From the NCBI GenBank assembly GCA_027587225.1, contig JAPDDQ010000014.1:88657-152656 (forward strand): a DNA stretch of 64,000 bases, in the 5' to 3' direction. A model generated the notes under the pieces. That model had not been told where the DNA came from. It made no database searches and saw only the letters and a program-made list of their open reading frames with translations. Every line of letters begins with the position of its first letter. Position 1 is the stretch's first letter. This document shows, in pieces, positions 53,213-62,629 of the stretch. The position numbers were made by a program, and so were the translations under genes. Origin of the DNA: Solirubrobacter taibaiensis. GTDB taxonomy: Bacteria > Actinomycetota > Thermoleophilia > Solirubrobacterales > Solirubrobacteraceae.

Positions 53213-53608
53213 TTAGACGCGCCGCCGCTTGCGGGGGCGGCACCCGTTGTGAGCCTGCGGGGTGACGTCCTTGACGCCCGTGACCTCGAGGCCGGCTGCC
53301 TGCAGCGAGCGGATCGCGGTCTCGCGGCCCGAGCCCGGACCCTTCACGAAGACTTCGACCTTCTGCATGCCCTGCTCGATGCCCTTGCGCGCGGCAGCGT
53401 CAGCCGTCACCTGCGCAGCGAAGGGAGTCGACTTGCGCGAGCCCTTGAACCCGGCGCCGCCGGCGGACTCCCAGGCGATGACGTTGCCCTCGCGGTCGGT
53501 CAGGGCGACGATCGTGTTGTTGAACGACGTCTTGATGTGCGCCTGGCCGATCGGGATGTTCTTCTTGACCTTGCGGCGGCCACGCTGAGGGCGGCGGGGA
53601 GCGGGCAT
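53213..53608 (-). CDS. rpsK: 30S ribosomal protein uS11
   Basis: A 131-aa platform protein of the small subunit. [60 protein letters not shown] and the end THNGCRP-type [15 protein letters not shown] are conserved. Its start overlaps the rpsM stop by one base. Confidence 0.98.
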   Translation of the reverse strand: MPAPRRPQRGRRKVKKNIPIGQAHIKTSFNNTIVALTDREGNVIAWESAGGAGFKGSRKSTPFAAQVTADAAARKGIEQGMQKVEVFVKGPGSGRETAIRSLQAAGLEVTGVKDVTPQAHNGCRPRKRRRV

Positions 53609-53991
53609 TACTTCTTACCTGCCTTCTTCTTACCGGCCACCTGCATGCGCTTGGGACCCTTGCGCGTGCGAGCGTTCGTCTTCGTGTTCTGGCCGCGGAC
53701 GGGAAGACCGCGACGGTGACGGAGGCCGCGGTAGCAGCCGATCTCCATCAACCGCTTGATGTTCTGGCTGCGCTCACGCCGCAGGTCACCCTCGACGACG
53801 TAATCGCGGTCGATGATGTCGCGGAGCTTCGACACCTCGTCATCCGTGAGATCGCGGACCTTGCGGTCCGGCTCAATGCCGAGAGCCGCGAGAATCTCGT
53901 TGGAGGTAGGACGACCAATCCCGTAGATGTAGGTCAGTCCGATTTCCACGCGCTTGTTGAGGGGGATGTTGATCCCTGCGATGCGAGCCAT
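53608..53991 (-). CDS. rpsM: 30S ribosomal protein uS13
   Basis: A 127-aa head protein of the small subunit that contacts tRNA and forms bridges to the large subunit. [20 protein letters not shown] and [20 protein letters not shown] open the protein; [20 protein letters not shown] and the basic tail [20 protein letters not shown] close it. AAGGGAG lies ahead of the ATG. rpmJ is 12 bp upstream. Confidence 0.98.
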   Translation of the reverse strand: MARIAGINIPLNKRVEIGLTYIYGIGRPTSNEILAALGIEPDRKVRDLTDDEVSKLRDIIDRDYVVEGDLRRERSQNIKRLMEIGCYRGLRHRRGLPVRGQNTKTNARTRKGPKRMQVAGKKKAGKK

Positions 53992-54003
53992 GCTGATCTC
54001 CCT

Positions 54004-54117
54004 TTAGCCCTGCCGCTGCTTATGCCGCGGGTTCTGGCAGATCACGAGCACCCGGCCGTGACGGCGGATGATCTTGCACTTTTCACACATCGGCTTGACC
54101 GACGGTCGTACCTTCAT
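54004..54117 (-). CDS. rpmJ: 50S ribosomal protein bL36 (zinc type)
   Basis: A 37-aa protein, [20 protein letters not shown] then [17 protein letters not shown], with the zinc pattern C-X2-C ... C-X4-H. It is the first gene of this part of the alpha operon. infA, which usually precedes it, is not found; the 610-bp region upstream (54118-54728) shows hairpins but no supported gene. Confidence 0.96.
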   Translation of the reverse strand: MKVRPSVKPMCEKCKIIRRHGRVLVICQNPRHKQRQG

Positions 54118-54303
54118 GATCCCTTTCGGCTGATGATCCAGACGGGGTGGCTCTGGTGGTCGGGCTGACCACCGCTACCATGCCCCCGGAGGACGCAGAA
54201 GCCTCCCGGCTCCGAGCGCGACAGAGCAGGATAGCAAAGGACCCGGAACGTCCGGTCCATCTGCTAAGACCCTGCAAACGACGTATTTCAGTCGTCCCGT
54301 CGG

Positions 54304-54337
54304 GGGATACGGGCGCCGTCTTGCGCGCACGTATCCC
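54304..54337. other. Inverted repeat upstream of rpmJ
   Basis: GGGATACG (54304-54311) and CGTATCCC (54330-54337) are perfect 8-bp arms with an 18-nt loop containing GGCGCC. It lies about 190 bp upstream of rpmJ, between it and the Vps62-like gene. A second stem (CCCTGGCGT 54428-54436 with ACGCCAAGGG 54449-54458) is nearby. A weak -10-like TATCCT toward rpmJ is at 54228-54233. These may form a leader or operator for the rpmJ-truA transcript. Confidence 0.35.
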
Positions 54338-54728
54338 ACGTTAGCGCACTTGCCGCGCCGCTTCTTGTTGGGAACGGCGAACGGCGAGCACACCGTCGCG
54401 CGGCGGGTACCCCGCACTGCGTGAACCCCCTGGCGTTCACGGCTTTCCACGCCAAGGGACGGTCACGTCACCCGAGTGGCGGGTTAAGCGGGCCCAGGCC
54501 GACAAAGTCGCCACACGCGCGCCCGGGTGGCGCGTTGCCGCTCGCCCGCGCGGGGTGATGAACAAACCGGTCCTGTCAGGACCGGATCGTGCACAACCCC
54601 CACCGAGCAGGCGCTTCGGCCCGCGCCCGGGCGCCCCCGGTGCAACCGGCTCACCCGCACAGAGCGCGCCGGCCGCGTCGGGTCAAGTCGCGCGGAACGC
54701 CACGCCCCCGGGTACGGTCCACCCCACG

Positions 54729-55484
54729 TTGCTCACCCAAGCCGCCAGCGCCCTGGCCCTCTTCGCCCCGGTCGTCGTCCACGACGCGAACGAGACCTCC
54801 CCCCTCACGGGCGTCAACAGCACCGCCCCGGCCGTCTACGCCAGGGCCGTCCCGGCGAAGGCCGGCGGCGAGTGGCTGCAGTACTGGCTCTACTACGCCT
54901 ACCAGGACCAGGACCGCGGCTTCGTCCGGACCGGCCGCCACGAGGGCGACTGGGAGCTGGCCCAGTACCGCGTTGTGGACGACCGGCTCGTCGAAGCCGT
55001 CTACGCCCAGCACTCCGGCGCCGAACGCTGCGGTGCCGCCGAAGTCGAACTTCGCGAGAACCGGCCGGTCGTCTACGCGGCTCACGGTTCCCACGCGTCC
55101 TACCTCCACGCGGGCACGCGTGACCGAATGTGGCCGGACCCGAACGACGAGGCCGACGGGCGCGGCCGCGTCACCATCGCCCCGGTCGTCGAGATCACAC
55201 GCACGAGCCCGCCGTGGATGACGGACCCCGAGCCGTGGGGCAACTCGCGCGCCTCCCGCCTCGTCCCGATCGAGCAGGACTCTCCGCCCGGCCCGTACTT
55301 CCAGCCCACCCGCTGGGACGCGGAGACGTTCGCGGCCAACGCTCGCCCATGCCAGGCGGACTGCAACACCGTGGGCGAGTGCGACACCCCCGAGAAGGCG
55401 CTGTCCGACGGCGCCATCGCGCTGCTCGGCCTGGCGCTGTGGATCGCCGTGCGACGGTTCCGGTCCTCGAAGCAGCCGCGATGA
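54729..55484 (+). CDS. Vps62-like surface protein
   Basis: A 251-aa protein recognised by the motif series YWLYYAYQDQDRG, GRHEGDWELAQY, VVYAAHGSHASYL and WPDPNDEADGRGR, which characterises the Vps62/DUF946-type family (role unknown). A C-terminal helix (SDGAIALLGLALWIAVRRF) with basic end would anchor it. An in-frame ATG exists at 54555, but codons before 54729 lack the G/C third-position bias, so TTG 54729 (MLTQAASALALFAPVVVHDA) is preferred. It is on the opposite strand to the ribosomal genes and interrupts their order. Confidence 0.7.
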   Translation: MLTQAASALALFAPVVVHDANETSPLTGVNSTAPAVYARAVPAKAGGEWLQYWLYYAYQDQDRGFVRTGRHEGDWELAQYRVVDDRLVEAVYAQHSGAERCGAAEVELRENRPVVYAAHGSHASYLHAGTRDRMWPDPNDEADGRGRVTIAPVVEITRTSPPWMTDPEPWGNSRASRLVPIEQDSPPGPYFQPTRWDAETFAANARPCQADCNTVGECDTPEKALSDGAIALLGLALWIAVRRFRSSKQPR

Positions 55485-55766
55485 GCCGGCGCTCGCGACT
55501 GCTCGCGGTCCCCGCGGGCGCATTGATCATCGCCATCGCCGTGCTCGTGCTTGTGCTTCGGGGCGACGATCTCGAGCCGCTCGACGCCGGGTCCGTGATC
55601 GACGTCGGCCAGCGCCTCGAGCCAGGGCAGACGTTCGCGGACGCCGATGATCACCTACACCAGCGACGGCGAACAGCGCAGCATCACGATCCCGCGCAAC
55701 CTCGCGATCTGCAGCGCCCCGAACGCGCGCTGCGAGCCCAGCACGGACGCGGAGGACGCGTTCTAG
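55481..55766 (+). pseudogene. Small membrane-anchored gene with an apparent frameshift
   Basis: ATG 55481 overlaps the stop of the Vps62-like gene (ATGA). The frame reads MSRRSRLLAVPAGALIIAIA, a membrane anchor, then a short outer part to about GQTFADA (near 55645). Coding signal then moves to the next frame: ITYTSDGEQRSITIPRNLAI, two cysteines, and TAG at 55764-55766. A one-base change around 55636-55650 would join them into about 94 aa. The cause may be mutation, sequencing error, or two overlapping ORFs (ATG 55647 starts the second). The stop shares CTAG with map. Confidence 0.55.
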
Positions 55767-56554
55767 GCTGCGGCGTGCGTGGAGTCGGAGGCGGAGGCCT
55801 CCGGGTGGTGCCACGGGGTGAGGATGCGCGGGCCGTCGGCGGTGATCGCGATCGTGAACTCGAAGTGAGCGGCCAGCGAGCCGTCCTGGGAGTAGATCGA
55901 CCAGCCGTCGTCGCCCATGCGGACCATGTGGCGGCCGGCGTTGACCATCGGCTCGACGGCGAGGACCATGCCCTCTTCCAAGGGCGTGCCCTTGCCGGCG
56001 GGGCCGTAGTTGGGGATCTGGGGCTCCTCGTGCATGTCACGGCCGATGCCGTGACCGACGAGCGAGCGCACGATCGACAGGCCCTGCGATTCCACGTGCT
56101 TCTGGACGGCGTTAGAGACGTCACCGAGGCGGTTGCCGGCGCGGCACTGCTCGACGGCGGCGAACAAGGCGCCCTCGGTCACGTCCAGCAGCTTCCCCGC
56201 CACCGCGGAGACGTCGCCGACCGGAAAGGTCCGGGCGGCGTCAGCGACCCAGCCGTCCTTCACGACGCCGATGTCCACGGACAGGATGTCGCCGCGGTTG
56301 AGCTTGAACTTGCCGGGAATGCCGTGGACGACCATGTCGTTCGGCGAGGCGCAGATCGAACCGGGGAAGCCGCGATAGCCCTTGAAGGCCGGCGTCGCGC
56401 CCTGGGAGCGGATGAACTTCTCGGCGGCGGCGTCGAGCTCCAGCGTGGTGACGCCAGGGCGGATCTTGCCCGCCAGGAGATCCATGGTGCGAACCAGGAT
56501 CTCCCCCGCCGCGGCCATCTGGTCGATCTCGGCGGGGGACTTCTTGATGATCAC
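55763..56554 (-). CDS. map: Type I methionine aminopeptidase
   Basis: A 263-aa metalloprotease that removes the initiator methionine from nascent proteins. Metal ligands lie in ILSVDIGVVKDGWVADAART (two Asp), LVGHGIGRDMHEEP (His), MVLAVEPMVNAG (Glu) and AAHFEFTIAI (Glu); CASPNDMVVHGIPG is conserved. GTG 56554 overlaps the adk stop (GTGA). It ends the adk-proximal half of the cluster; the stop TAG is shared with a convergent gene in CTAG. Confidence 0.96.
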   Translation of the reverse strand: MIIKKSPAEIDQMAAAGEILVRTMDLLAGKIRPGVTTLELDAAAEKFIRSQGATPAFKGYRGFPGSICASPNDMVVHGIPGKFKLNRGDILSVDIGVVKDGWVADAARTFPVGDVSAVAGKLLDVTEGALFAAVEQCRAGNRLGDVSNAVQKHVESQGLSIVRSLVGHGIGRDMHEEPQIPNYGPAGKGTPLEEGMVLAVEPMVNAGRHMVRMGDDGWSIYSQDGSLAAHFEFTIAITADGPRILTPWHHPEASASDSTHAAA

Positions 56555-57219
56555 AGCCGTTCCTCGAGGCGAAGGGTCGCCAAGGTCGCGCGGATGTGGT
56601 CGTGGACCTCGGTCTTGTCGCGCGTACCGTCGAAGCGTCGCAGATATCCGCGTTCCTCGTAGTAGTCGCGCAGCGGCTCGGTCTGCTTGTGGTACGTCGA
56701 GAGGCGCTTGCGGATCGTGTCCGGCTCGTCGTCCTTGCGACGGAACAGTGGCTTGCCGTCCTGATCGCAGACGTCCGGGTGCTTCGGCGGGTCGAACTCC
56801 ACGTGGTAGAGATGCCCGTTGGAGCACTGACGGCGACCCGAGAGCCGCTGGAGCACGACCTCGTCGGGCGCGTCGACCAGCAGGGCGGCGGTGAGCCGTC
56901 GCCCGAGCTTCTCGAACTCCTGGGTCAGCGCGTCGGCCTGGCCGACCGTGCGCGGGAACCCGTCCAGCAGGAACCCGTCGTCGCCCTCTTCCTCGACCTT
57001 GTCCAGGATCATGGCGATGACGAGCTCGTCAGGGACGAGGTCACCGTTGTCCATGAACTGCTGGGCCTTGACGCCGAGCTCGGTCTTGTTCTCCTTGTGC
57101 TCGCGCAGCAGGTCCCCGGTGCCGATGTACGCGAGCCCGAAGTCCTCGCGCAGACGCGCGGCTTGGGTGCCCTTACCGGCCCCCGGGGGACCCAGGAGGA
57201 TGAGGTTCAGCTCCGACAT
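56551..57219 (-). CDS. adk: Adenylate kinase
   Basis: A 222-aa enzyme that balances AMP, ADP and ATP. P-loop LLGPPGAGKGTQAARL; AMP site GFLLDGFPRT; LID with RRKDDEPDTIRKRL. The LID has only part of the usual four-cysteine zinc site: QCSNGH and VCDQDG keep one cysteine each, so zinc binding may be lost or use other ligands. It lies 3 bp after secY, as in most spc operons. Confidence 0.96.
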   Translation of the reverse strand: MSELNLILLGPPGAGKGTQAARLREDFGLAYIGTGDLLREHKENKTELGVKAQQFMDNGDLVPDELVIAMILDKVEEEGDDGFLLDGFPRTVGQADALTQEFEKLGRRLTAALLVDAPDEVVLQRLSGRRQCSNGHLYHVEFDPPKHPDVCDQDGKPLFRRKDDEPDTIRKRLSTYHKQTEPLRDYYEERGYLRRFDGTRDKTEVHDHIRATLATLRLEERL

Positions 57220-57222
57220 CGC

Positions 57223-58491
57223 CTACTTGAGGAAGCCTTCGTAGTTCCGCATCATCAGCTGCGCCTCGAGCTGCTTCATCGTGTCGAGGGCGACGCCCAC
57301 GACGATCAGCAGCGACGTTCCGCCGAAGTAGAAGCTCGACGGCGCGTTCGTGGTCGCGATGATGATGGTCGGGAGCGCGGCTACGGCCGCGAGGTACAGA
57401 GCTCCCGGGAAGGTCAGACGCGCGAGGATCCGGTCCAGGAACTCAGCGGTCGGGCGCCCGGGCCGCACGCCGGGGATGAACCCGCCGTACTTGCGCAGGT
57501 TGTCCGCCTGGTCGACCGGGTTGAACGTGACCGCGGTGTAGAAGTACGTGAAGAGGATGATCATCACCGTCTCGCCGAGCACGTAGGCCACGCCGCCCGG
57601 GTTGAAGAAGGTCGCGAGACCCTCCCAGCCGGGGACGAGCTGGCCGATCGTGGGCGGGAAGGCCATGATCGACGCGGCGAAGATGACCGGGATGACGCCG
57701 GCCATGTTCACGCGCAGCGGCAGATAGGTCTGTCCGCCGCCGCTCATGCGCTTGCCGATCACCCGCTTGGCGTACTGGATCGGAATCCGGCGCTGGCCTT
57801 CCTGGATGAACACCACCGCCGCGACGACGCCGAGCGCCAGGAACGGCAGGATGATCTTGAAGACCGGGTCCGGGTTGGTCCACCAGGTGGTGACGCCGCC
57901 CGGCAGGCCGGCGACGATCGACGCGAAGATCATCAGCGAGATGCCGTTGCCGATGCCGCGCTGGGTGATCAGCTCACCCATCCACATGACGAGGATCGAG
58001 CCGGCGGTGAGACACAGCACCACGAGCACGACCGTGCCCGCGTTGAAGTCCGTGAACACCGCCGTGCCGCCCGCAGAGCCCTGCGAGCGGAACAGGAACG
58101 TGTAGCCGATGGCCTGCGCGGCCGCGAGGCCGACGGTCAGGTAGCGCGTGTACTGCGTGATCCGCGCCTGGCCGACCTCGCCTTCCTTCTGAAGCTTCTC
58201 CAGCGAAGGCGAGACGACGACCAACAGCTGCAAGATGATCGACGCCGTGATGTACGGCATGATCCCGAGGGCGAACAGCGAGATTCTCGACAGTCCGCCG
58301 CCGGTGAAGGTGTCCAGGAGGTTCAGGACACCCGTGGAGTAGTTGTTCTGGATCTGCTCGACAGCGTCGACGTCGACGCTCGGCACGGGAATGAATGAAC
58401 CGAGCCGGTAGAGCGCCAGGATGGCCGCCGTGAACAGCAGCTTCTTCCGGATCTCCGCGACGCGGAACGACTGCATGATCGTGGAGATCAC
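57223..58491 (-). CDS. secY: Preprotein translocase subunit SecY
   Basis: A 422-aa channel with ten membrane helices that moves unfolded proteins across or into the membrane. YRLGSFIPVPSVDVDAVEQI, SLFALGIMPYITASIILQLL (plug and helix 2), LVMWMGELITQRGIGNGISL, RIPIQYAKRVIGKRMSGG and LRKYGGFIPGVRPGRPTAEF are hallmark segments. GTG start; it follows rplO by 5 bp. Confidence 0.98.
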   Translation of the reverse strand: MISTIMQSFRVAEIRKKLLFTAAILALYRLGSFIPVPSVDVDAVEQIQNNYSTGVLNLLDTFTGGGLSRISLFALGIMPYITASIILQLLVVVSPSLEKLQKEGEVGQARITQYTRYLTVGLAAAQAIGYTFLFRSQGSAGGTAVFTDFNAGTVVLVVLCLTAGSILVMWMGELITQRGIGNGISLMIFASIVAGLPGGVTTWWTNPDPVFKIILPFLALGVVAAVVFIQEGQRRIPIQYAKRVIGKRMSGGGQTYLPLRVNMAGVIPVIFAASIMAFPPTIGQLVPGWEGLATFFNPGGVAYVLGETVMIILFTYFYTAVTFNPVDQADNLRKYGGFIPGVRPGRPTAEFLDRILARLTFPGALYLAAVAALPTIIIATTNAPSSFYFGGTSLLIVVGVALDTMKQLEAQLMMRNYEGFLK

Positions 58492-58496
58492 GGTGC

Positions 58497-59015
58497 TTAG
58501 TCCTCGATGAGCTGAACGGTGCCGCCGGCGCCCTCGATACCCGAGCGCGCGGAGGCTGAGACCTTGTGGACGCTCACCGTGAACTTCTTGGTGAGCTCGC
58601 CACGGCCGAGGATCTTGACCGGCACGTTGCGCGCCTTGGCCAGGCCGGAAGCCTTGAGCTCCTCCAGGCCGATCGTCGCACCATCGTCGAAGCGCGCCTC
58701 GAGATCGTCCAGATTCACGTGCTGCGTGTGAGTCCGGAACATCTCGAACGGCATCGACATCTTCTTGTTCGGGCCGCGCAACTTGCGCATCCGCATGTGC
58801 AGCGGATTCTGGCCGCCCTCGAACCGCGCACGGTCCTTGGCGCCGGCGCGCGAGTTGTAGCCCTTGTGCCCGCGGCCGGACGTCTTGCCATGGCCGGAGC
58901 CATGGCCGCGCCCGACGCGCTTGCGGTCCTTCTTGGAGCCCGGAGCCGGCTTCAGATTATGAAGGCCGACCGCCTCGGCGGCGAGCTCCTGATTTACGGC
59001 GTCCTGCTCGCTCAC
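58497..59015 (-). CDS. rplO: 50S ribosomal protein uL15
   Basis: A 172-aa large-subunit assembly protein. [20 protein letters not shown] and [20 protein letters not shown] are the glycine-rich signature; [20 protein letters not shown] and [14 protein letters not shown] close it. It has about 20 extra N-terminal residues ([17 protein letters not shown]). The GTG start overlaps the rpmD stop. Confidence 0.97.
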   Translation of the reverse strand: MSEQDAVNQELAAEAVGLHNLKPAPGSKKDRKRVGRGHGSGHGKTSGRGHKGYNSRAGAKDRARFEGGQNPLHMRMRKLRGPNKKMSMPFEMFRTHTQHVNLDDLEARFDDGATIGLEELKASGLAKARNVPVKILGRGELTKKFTVSVHKVSASARSGIEGAGGTVQLIED

Positions 59016-59197
59016 GAGCCCTTCTCCTCAACAGTTACAAGGTGGCGCACGGCGTGGACCATGCCGCGCAGCGGCTCAGAGTCGGGCCGCTCCACCGTCT
59101 TGCCGATGCCACGCAGGCCGAGCGAGCGCAGCGTGTCCCGCTGACGGCCGTTCGTGCCGTTCGCGGACTTGACCTGGGTGATGACGAGCGTGCTCAT
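59012..59197 (-). CDS. rpmD: 50S ribosomal protein uL30
   Basis: A 61-aa protein: [20 protein letters not shown], then [20 protein letters not shown] and [15 protein letters not shown], all family-typical. The ATG at 59197 overlaps the rpsE stop and the end overlaps rplO, showing tight translational coupling. Confidence 0.96.
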   Translation of the reverse strand: MSTLVITQVKSANGTNGRQRDTLRSLGLRGIGKTVERPDSEPLRGMVHAVRHLVTVEEKGS

Positions 59198-59811
59198 GCG
59201 GACGTGACCTCCTCAGCGGGAGCGTCCGCCGAAGTGTCGTCGCCTTCGACGGGAGCAGACCCGTCAATGGTCGAGGTGGCCACGGGCTGCTTCGAGCTCA
59301 GGCCGAGGACCTTGTCCACGGACAGGCCGCGCAGAGCCGCGATCTCCTCCGGCTTACGCAGGTCCTGAAGACCGGCGATCGTCGCCTTGACCAGGTTGAT
59401 CGGGTTCTGGGACCCGAGCGACTTGGAGAGGATGTCGTGGATGCCGGCGAGCTCGAGCACCGCGCGCACACCGCCACCGGCGATGACGCCGGTACCGGGT
59501 GAGGCGGGCTTGAGGAACACGCGGCCGGAACCGAAGACGCCGGTCGTCTGATGGGTGATCGTCGAGCCGTGACGCGGAACCTTGAACAGGTTCTTCTTCG
59601 CGCGCTCGACGCCCTTCTGGATGGCCAACGGAACTTCGTTCGCCTTGCCGTAGCCGACACCGACGACGCCGTTCCCGTCGCCAACAACGACCAGCGCGGT
59701 GAACGAGAAGCGCCGGCCGCCCTTGACGACCTTGGCGACGCGGTTGATCTCGACGACGCGTTCTTCTAGGTCGAAGCCAGAGGCTGAGGTGGATCGATCG
59801 GGGGCTGCCAT
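59194..59811 (-). CDS. rpsE: 30S ribosomal protein uS5
   Basis: A 205-aa small-subunit protein that helps decoding accuracy. [60 protein letters not shown] and [20 protein letters not shown] are conserved. A 35-residue acidic C-terminal tail rich in Asp/Glu/Ala ([20 protein letters not shown]) is longer than usual. Confidence 0.98.
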   Translation of the reverse strand: MAAPDRSTSASGFDLEERVVEINRVAKVVKGGRRFSFTALVVVGDGNGVVGVGYGKANEVPLAIQKGVERAKKNLFKVPRHGSTITHQTTGVFGSGRVFLKPASPGTGVIAGGGVRAVLELAGIHDILSKSLGSQNPINLVKATIAGLQDLRKPEEIAALRGLSVDKVLGLSSKQPVATSTIDGSAPVEGDDTSADAPAEEVTSA

Positions 59812-59834
59812 GGAGTCCTTCGAGGGTAGCGGTC

Positions 59835-60188
59835 TTAGAAGCTCAGGCCGCCCTCACGGGCGCCCTCGGCCAGGGCCTGCACACGGCCGTGATACTGGTA
59901 GCCGCCGCGGTCAAACACGGCGGTGTCGACGCCGGCATCCTTGGCGCGGGTGGCGAGCAGCTTGCCCGCCTCCGTCGCCTGCTCCATCGGCTTGAGCGAG
60001 CGCAGCGCTTCCTCGGTCCACTGGACCGAAGCGAGCGTGACGCCGGCGTCGTCGTCGATGAGCTGGGCGAAGATCCCGCGGTTGGAGCGGAACACCGAGA
60101 TGCGCGGGCGCACGGCCGAGCCGTGCACCTTGGCACGGACACGACGACGCCGCTTGAGGCGCTTCTTGGGGGGAGACAGAACCGTCAT
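59835..60188 (-). CDS. rplR: 50S ribosomal protein uL18
   Basis: A 117-aa 5S-rRNA-binding protein. [60 protein letters not shown] and [20 protein letters not shown] are standard. Its start overlaps the rplF stop by 4 bp. Confidence 0.98.
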   Translation of the reverse strand: MTVLSPPKKRLKRRRRVRAKVHGSAVRPRISVFRSNRGIFAQLIDDDAGVTLASVQWTEEALRSLKPMEQATEAGKLLATRAKDAGVDTAVFDRGGYQYHGRVQALAEGAREGGLSF

Positions 60189-60718
60189 GCGCGCTTACCG
60201 ACCTTCCGGGCCACGTACTCGCCCTGATAGCGGATGCCCTTGCCCTTGTAGGGCTCCGGCGGGCGCTGCTTGCGGATGATCGCCGCAATCTCGCCGACAA
60301 CCTGCTTGTTGTTGCCCTTGATGATCACGCGCGTCGGCTGGGGCACCTCGAACTCGATGCCCTCCGGCGCCTTGATCGGCACGGGATGCGAGTAGCCGAG
60401 CGCCAGTTCCAGGTCGCGGCCCTTGAGCAGCGCGCGGTAACCGACACCCTGGATCTCGAGTGTCTTGGTGAAGCCGACGGTCACGCCCTCGACCATGTTC
60501 GCGACCAGCGAGCGGGTGAGCCCGTGCAGGGCCCGGTGCTCGGCGCGATCGGTCGGGCGGGTCACGATCAGCTGACCGTCCTCCTGCGTGACGTCGATGG
60601 CGCGGTTCTTGCGCTCCTCGAGATTGCCACGGGGGCCGGAAACGCGCACAACCTCGGGCTCCACCGTGACGGTCACGGTCGAGGGAACGGGGATGGGCTT
60701 TCTACCGATACGAGACAT
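60185..60718 (-). CDS. rplF: 50S ribosomal protein uL6
   Basis: A 177-aa protein near the factor-binding site. [60 protein letters not shown] and [20 protein letters not shown] are conserved in both of its related domains. Length and order are normal. Confidence 0.98.
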   Translation of the reverse strand: MSRIGRKPIPVPSTVTVTVEPEVVRVSGPRGNLEERKNRAIDVTQEDGQLIVTRPTDRAEHRALHGLTRSLVANMVEGVTVGFTKTLEIQGVGYRALLKGRDLELALGYSHPVPIKAPEGIEFEVPQPTRVIIKGNNKQVVGEIAAIIRKQRPPEPYKGKGIRYQGEYVARKVGKRA

Positions 60719-60724
60719 TGCGAG

Positions 60725-61132
60725 CTACCAGACCTCGGCGACGACCTCGCCACCGACGCCCGCTGCGCGAGCTTCGTGGCCGGTCATGACGCCATGCGAG
60801 GTGGACAGAATCGTGGTGCCCATGCCGCCCAGAACCTTCGGGATCGACTTGGAATCCACGTAGCGCCGCTGACCGGGACGGGACACCCGGCGCAGGCCGG
60901 AGATCACGGACGTCCGGTTGTCAGTGTACTTCAGGCGCACGAGGATCTTGTCGGCGGCGCTGCCGGGCACGCCCGGAGCCTCGTCGAAACCCTCGATGTA
61001 GCCCTGCTCCGTGAGGATGCGGGCCATCTCGCGCTTGAGCCGGCTGGAGGGGATCTCCACCGTCTCGTGCGCGGCCATGATGCCGTTGCGGATCCGGGTC
61101 AGGAAGTCGGCGATGGGGTCGGTCATCGACAT
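60725..61132 (-). CDS. rpsH: 30S ribosomal protein uS8
   Basis: A 135-aa central-domain 16S rRNA binder. MTDPIADFLTRIRNGIMAAH (start), SRLKREMARILTEQGYIEGF, and the C-terminal LGGMGTTILSTSHGVMTGHE with ARAAGVGGEVVAEVW are characteristic. It lies 7 bp after the uS14 gene. Confidence 0.98.
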   Translation of the reverse strand: MSMTDPIADFLTRIRNGIMAAHETVEIPSSRLKREMARILTEQGYIEGFDEAPGVPGSAADKILVRLKYTDNRTSVISGLRRVSRPGQRRYVDSKSIPKVLGGMGTTILSTSHGVMTGHEARAAGVGGEVVAEVW

Positions 61133-61139
61133 GATGCGC

Positions 61140-61325
61140 CTACCAACTCGACTTCGTCATGCCGGGGATCATGCCGTTGTGGGCCAGCTGACGCAGGCAC
61201 AGACGGCAGATGCCGAACTTGCGATACACCGCGCGCGGACGCCCACAGCGACGGCAGCGGGACTGCTGCCGCGACTTGTACTTGGGCGTGCGCTGCGAGG
61301 CGACGATCTTGGATGTCTTAGCCAT
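61140..61325 (-). CDS. rpsZ: 30S ribosomal protein uS14, zinc-binding type
   Basis: A 61-aa short uS14 with the zinc knuckle [20 protein letters not shown] and the end [13 protein letters not shown]. This is the zinc-containing version (C+); cysteine-free versions of about 100 aa also occur in Actinobacteria for zinc shortage but none is here. Confidence 0.97.
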   Translation of the reverse strand: MAKTSKIVASQRTPKYKSRQQSRCRRCGRPRAVYRKFGICRLCLRQLAHNGMIPGMTKSSW

Positions 61326-61344
61326 TCGAGAAGTTCTCTCTTGT

Positions 61345-61941
61345 CTATGTTGCGGCGACGAGTTCGCTGTTACGCAGGCTCACGTACTGCTTCGGGCGCC
61401 CGTCGCGTGCGAAGGGCAGGCCGAGCGCGTCGAGCAGCGTAAAAGCTTCGGCGTCAGTCTTTGCGGTCGTCGTGATCGCGATGTCGAATCCGCGGGTCGC
61501 GTCAACGGTGTCGTAGTCGATCTCCGGGAAGATCACGTGTTCCTTGATCCCCGTGTTGTAGTTCCCGCGGCCGTCGAACGACTTGGGGTTCAGGCCCCGG
61601 AAGTCGCGCAGACGCGGGATGGCCACGGAGACCAGGCGGTCGATGAACTCGTAGGCCCGCTGGTCACGCAGGGTGACCGTCAGGCCCACCGGCATGCCCT
61701 CGCGGAGCTTGAAGTTGGCGACGGACTTGCGCGCGCGGCGGATGTTCGGCTGCTGGCCCGCGATGTCCGCGAGCTGCGACTTGGCCGCCTCGAGCTGCTT
61801 GGAGTCCTGCTTGGCCTCGCCGACGCCCATGTTGAGCGTCACCTTGACCAGCTTCGGCGCCTGCATGGGCGTCGAGTAGCTGAAGGTCTCCACGAGCTGA
61901 GCGCGGATCTCGTCGTTGTATCGGTCCTTCAGACGTGCCAT
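61345..61941 (-). CDS. rplE: 50S ribosomal protein uL5
   Basis: A 198-aa protein that binds 5S rRNA and contacts P-site t[63 protein letters not shown] and [20 protein letters not shown] are family signatures. It overlaps rplX by one base. Confidence 0.98.
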   Translation of the reverse strand: MARLKDRYNDEIRAQLVETFSYSTPMQAPKLVKVTLNMGVGEAKQDSKQLEAAKSQLADIAGQQPNIRRARKSVANFKLREGMPVGLTVTLRDQRAYEFIDRLVSVAIPRLRDFRGLNPKSFDGRGNYNTGIKEHVIFPEIDYDTVDATRGFDIAITTTAKTDAEAFTLLDALGLPFARDGRPKQYVSLRNSELVAAT

Positions 61942-62258
61942 CAGTCGAGCTCCGTGCCAGAGCGGCGGGACACGCGCTTGCGCACGCCGCCCTCGCGGGT
62001 CACACCCACACGCGTGGGCTTATGGTCCTTGGGATCCACGAGCGCCACGTTGGAGATGTGGATCGACGCCTCACGCTCGATGACTCCGACCTCGAGATTC
62101 GGTCGGCCGGGCACCGGGCGCTGGTGGCGCTTGATCATGTTCAGGCCTTCGACGTACACGCGCTGGTTCGCCGGCTCGACGCGGAGGACCTTGCCGGTCT
62201 TCCCCTTGTCCTTGCCGGAGATGACGATCACGTTGTCGTCGGTGCGGATCTTCGCCAT
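61941..62258 (-). CDS. rplX: 50S ribosomal protein uL24
   Basis: A 105-aa assembly-initiator protein with a KOW motif: [40 protein letters not shown], and [16 protein letters not shown]. It follows the rplN stop after 2 bp and ends with [15 protein letters not shown]. Confidence 0.98.
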   Translation of the reverse strand: MAKIRTDDNVIVISGKDKGKTGKVLRVEPANQRVYVEGLNMIKRHQRPVPGRPNLEVGVIEREASIHISNVALVDPKDHKPTRVGVTREGGVRKRVSRRSGTELD

Positions 62259-62260
62259 GG

Positions 62261-62629
62261 CTAGAGCACCTCCGGAGCGAGCGAGACGATCTTCATGAAC
62301 CCGCCGTCGCGCAGCTCGCGCGCCACCGGGCCGAAGATGCGCGTGCCGCGCGGGTTGTTCTGCGCGTCGATGATCACGGCGGCGTTCTCGTCGAACTGGA
62401 TGTACGTGCCGTCCTCGCGCCCGAATTCCTTCCGGGTGCGCACGACGACCGCCTTCACGACGTCGCCCTTCTTGACGGTGCCGTTCGGATTCGCCTGCTT
62501 GACCGTGGCCACGATGACGTCACCGACGCCCGCGTAGCGACGGCGCGAGCCGCCCATGACGCGAATCGTGAGGATCTCGCGCGCGCCGGTGTTGTCGGCG
62601 ACGCGCAGACGGGTCTCGTTCTGGATCAC
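62261..62629 (-). CDS. rplN: 50S ribosomal protein uL14
   Basis: A 122-aa subunit-interface protein. [60 protein letters not shown] and [20 protein letters not shown] are highly conserved. GTG 62629 is chosen as it begins the family N-terminus and overlaps the rpsQ stop (GTGA). Confidence 0.98.
   Translation of the reverse strand: MIQNETRLRVADNTGAREILTIRVMGGSRRRYAGVGDVIVATVKQANPNGTVKKGDVVKAVVVRTRKEFGREDGTYIQFDENAAVIIDAQNNPRGTRIFGPVARELRDGGFMKIVSLAPEVL

Noticed and set aside
54118..54550. Possible hidden infA in the region upstream of rpmJ
   Set aside because: No frame on either strand shows IF-1 features (an S1-like OB fold of about 72 aa); frames present are interrupted or compositionally non-coding.
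55130..56662. 510-codon plus-strand frame over the Vps62-like gene and map
   Set aside because: Only its segment 55481-55645 looks coding (membrane anchor); the rest is antisense to map, whose motifs are certain.
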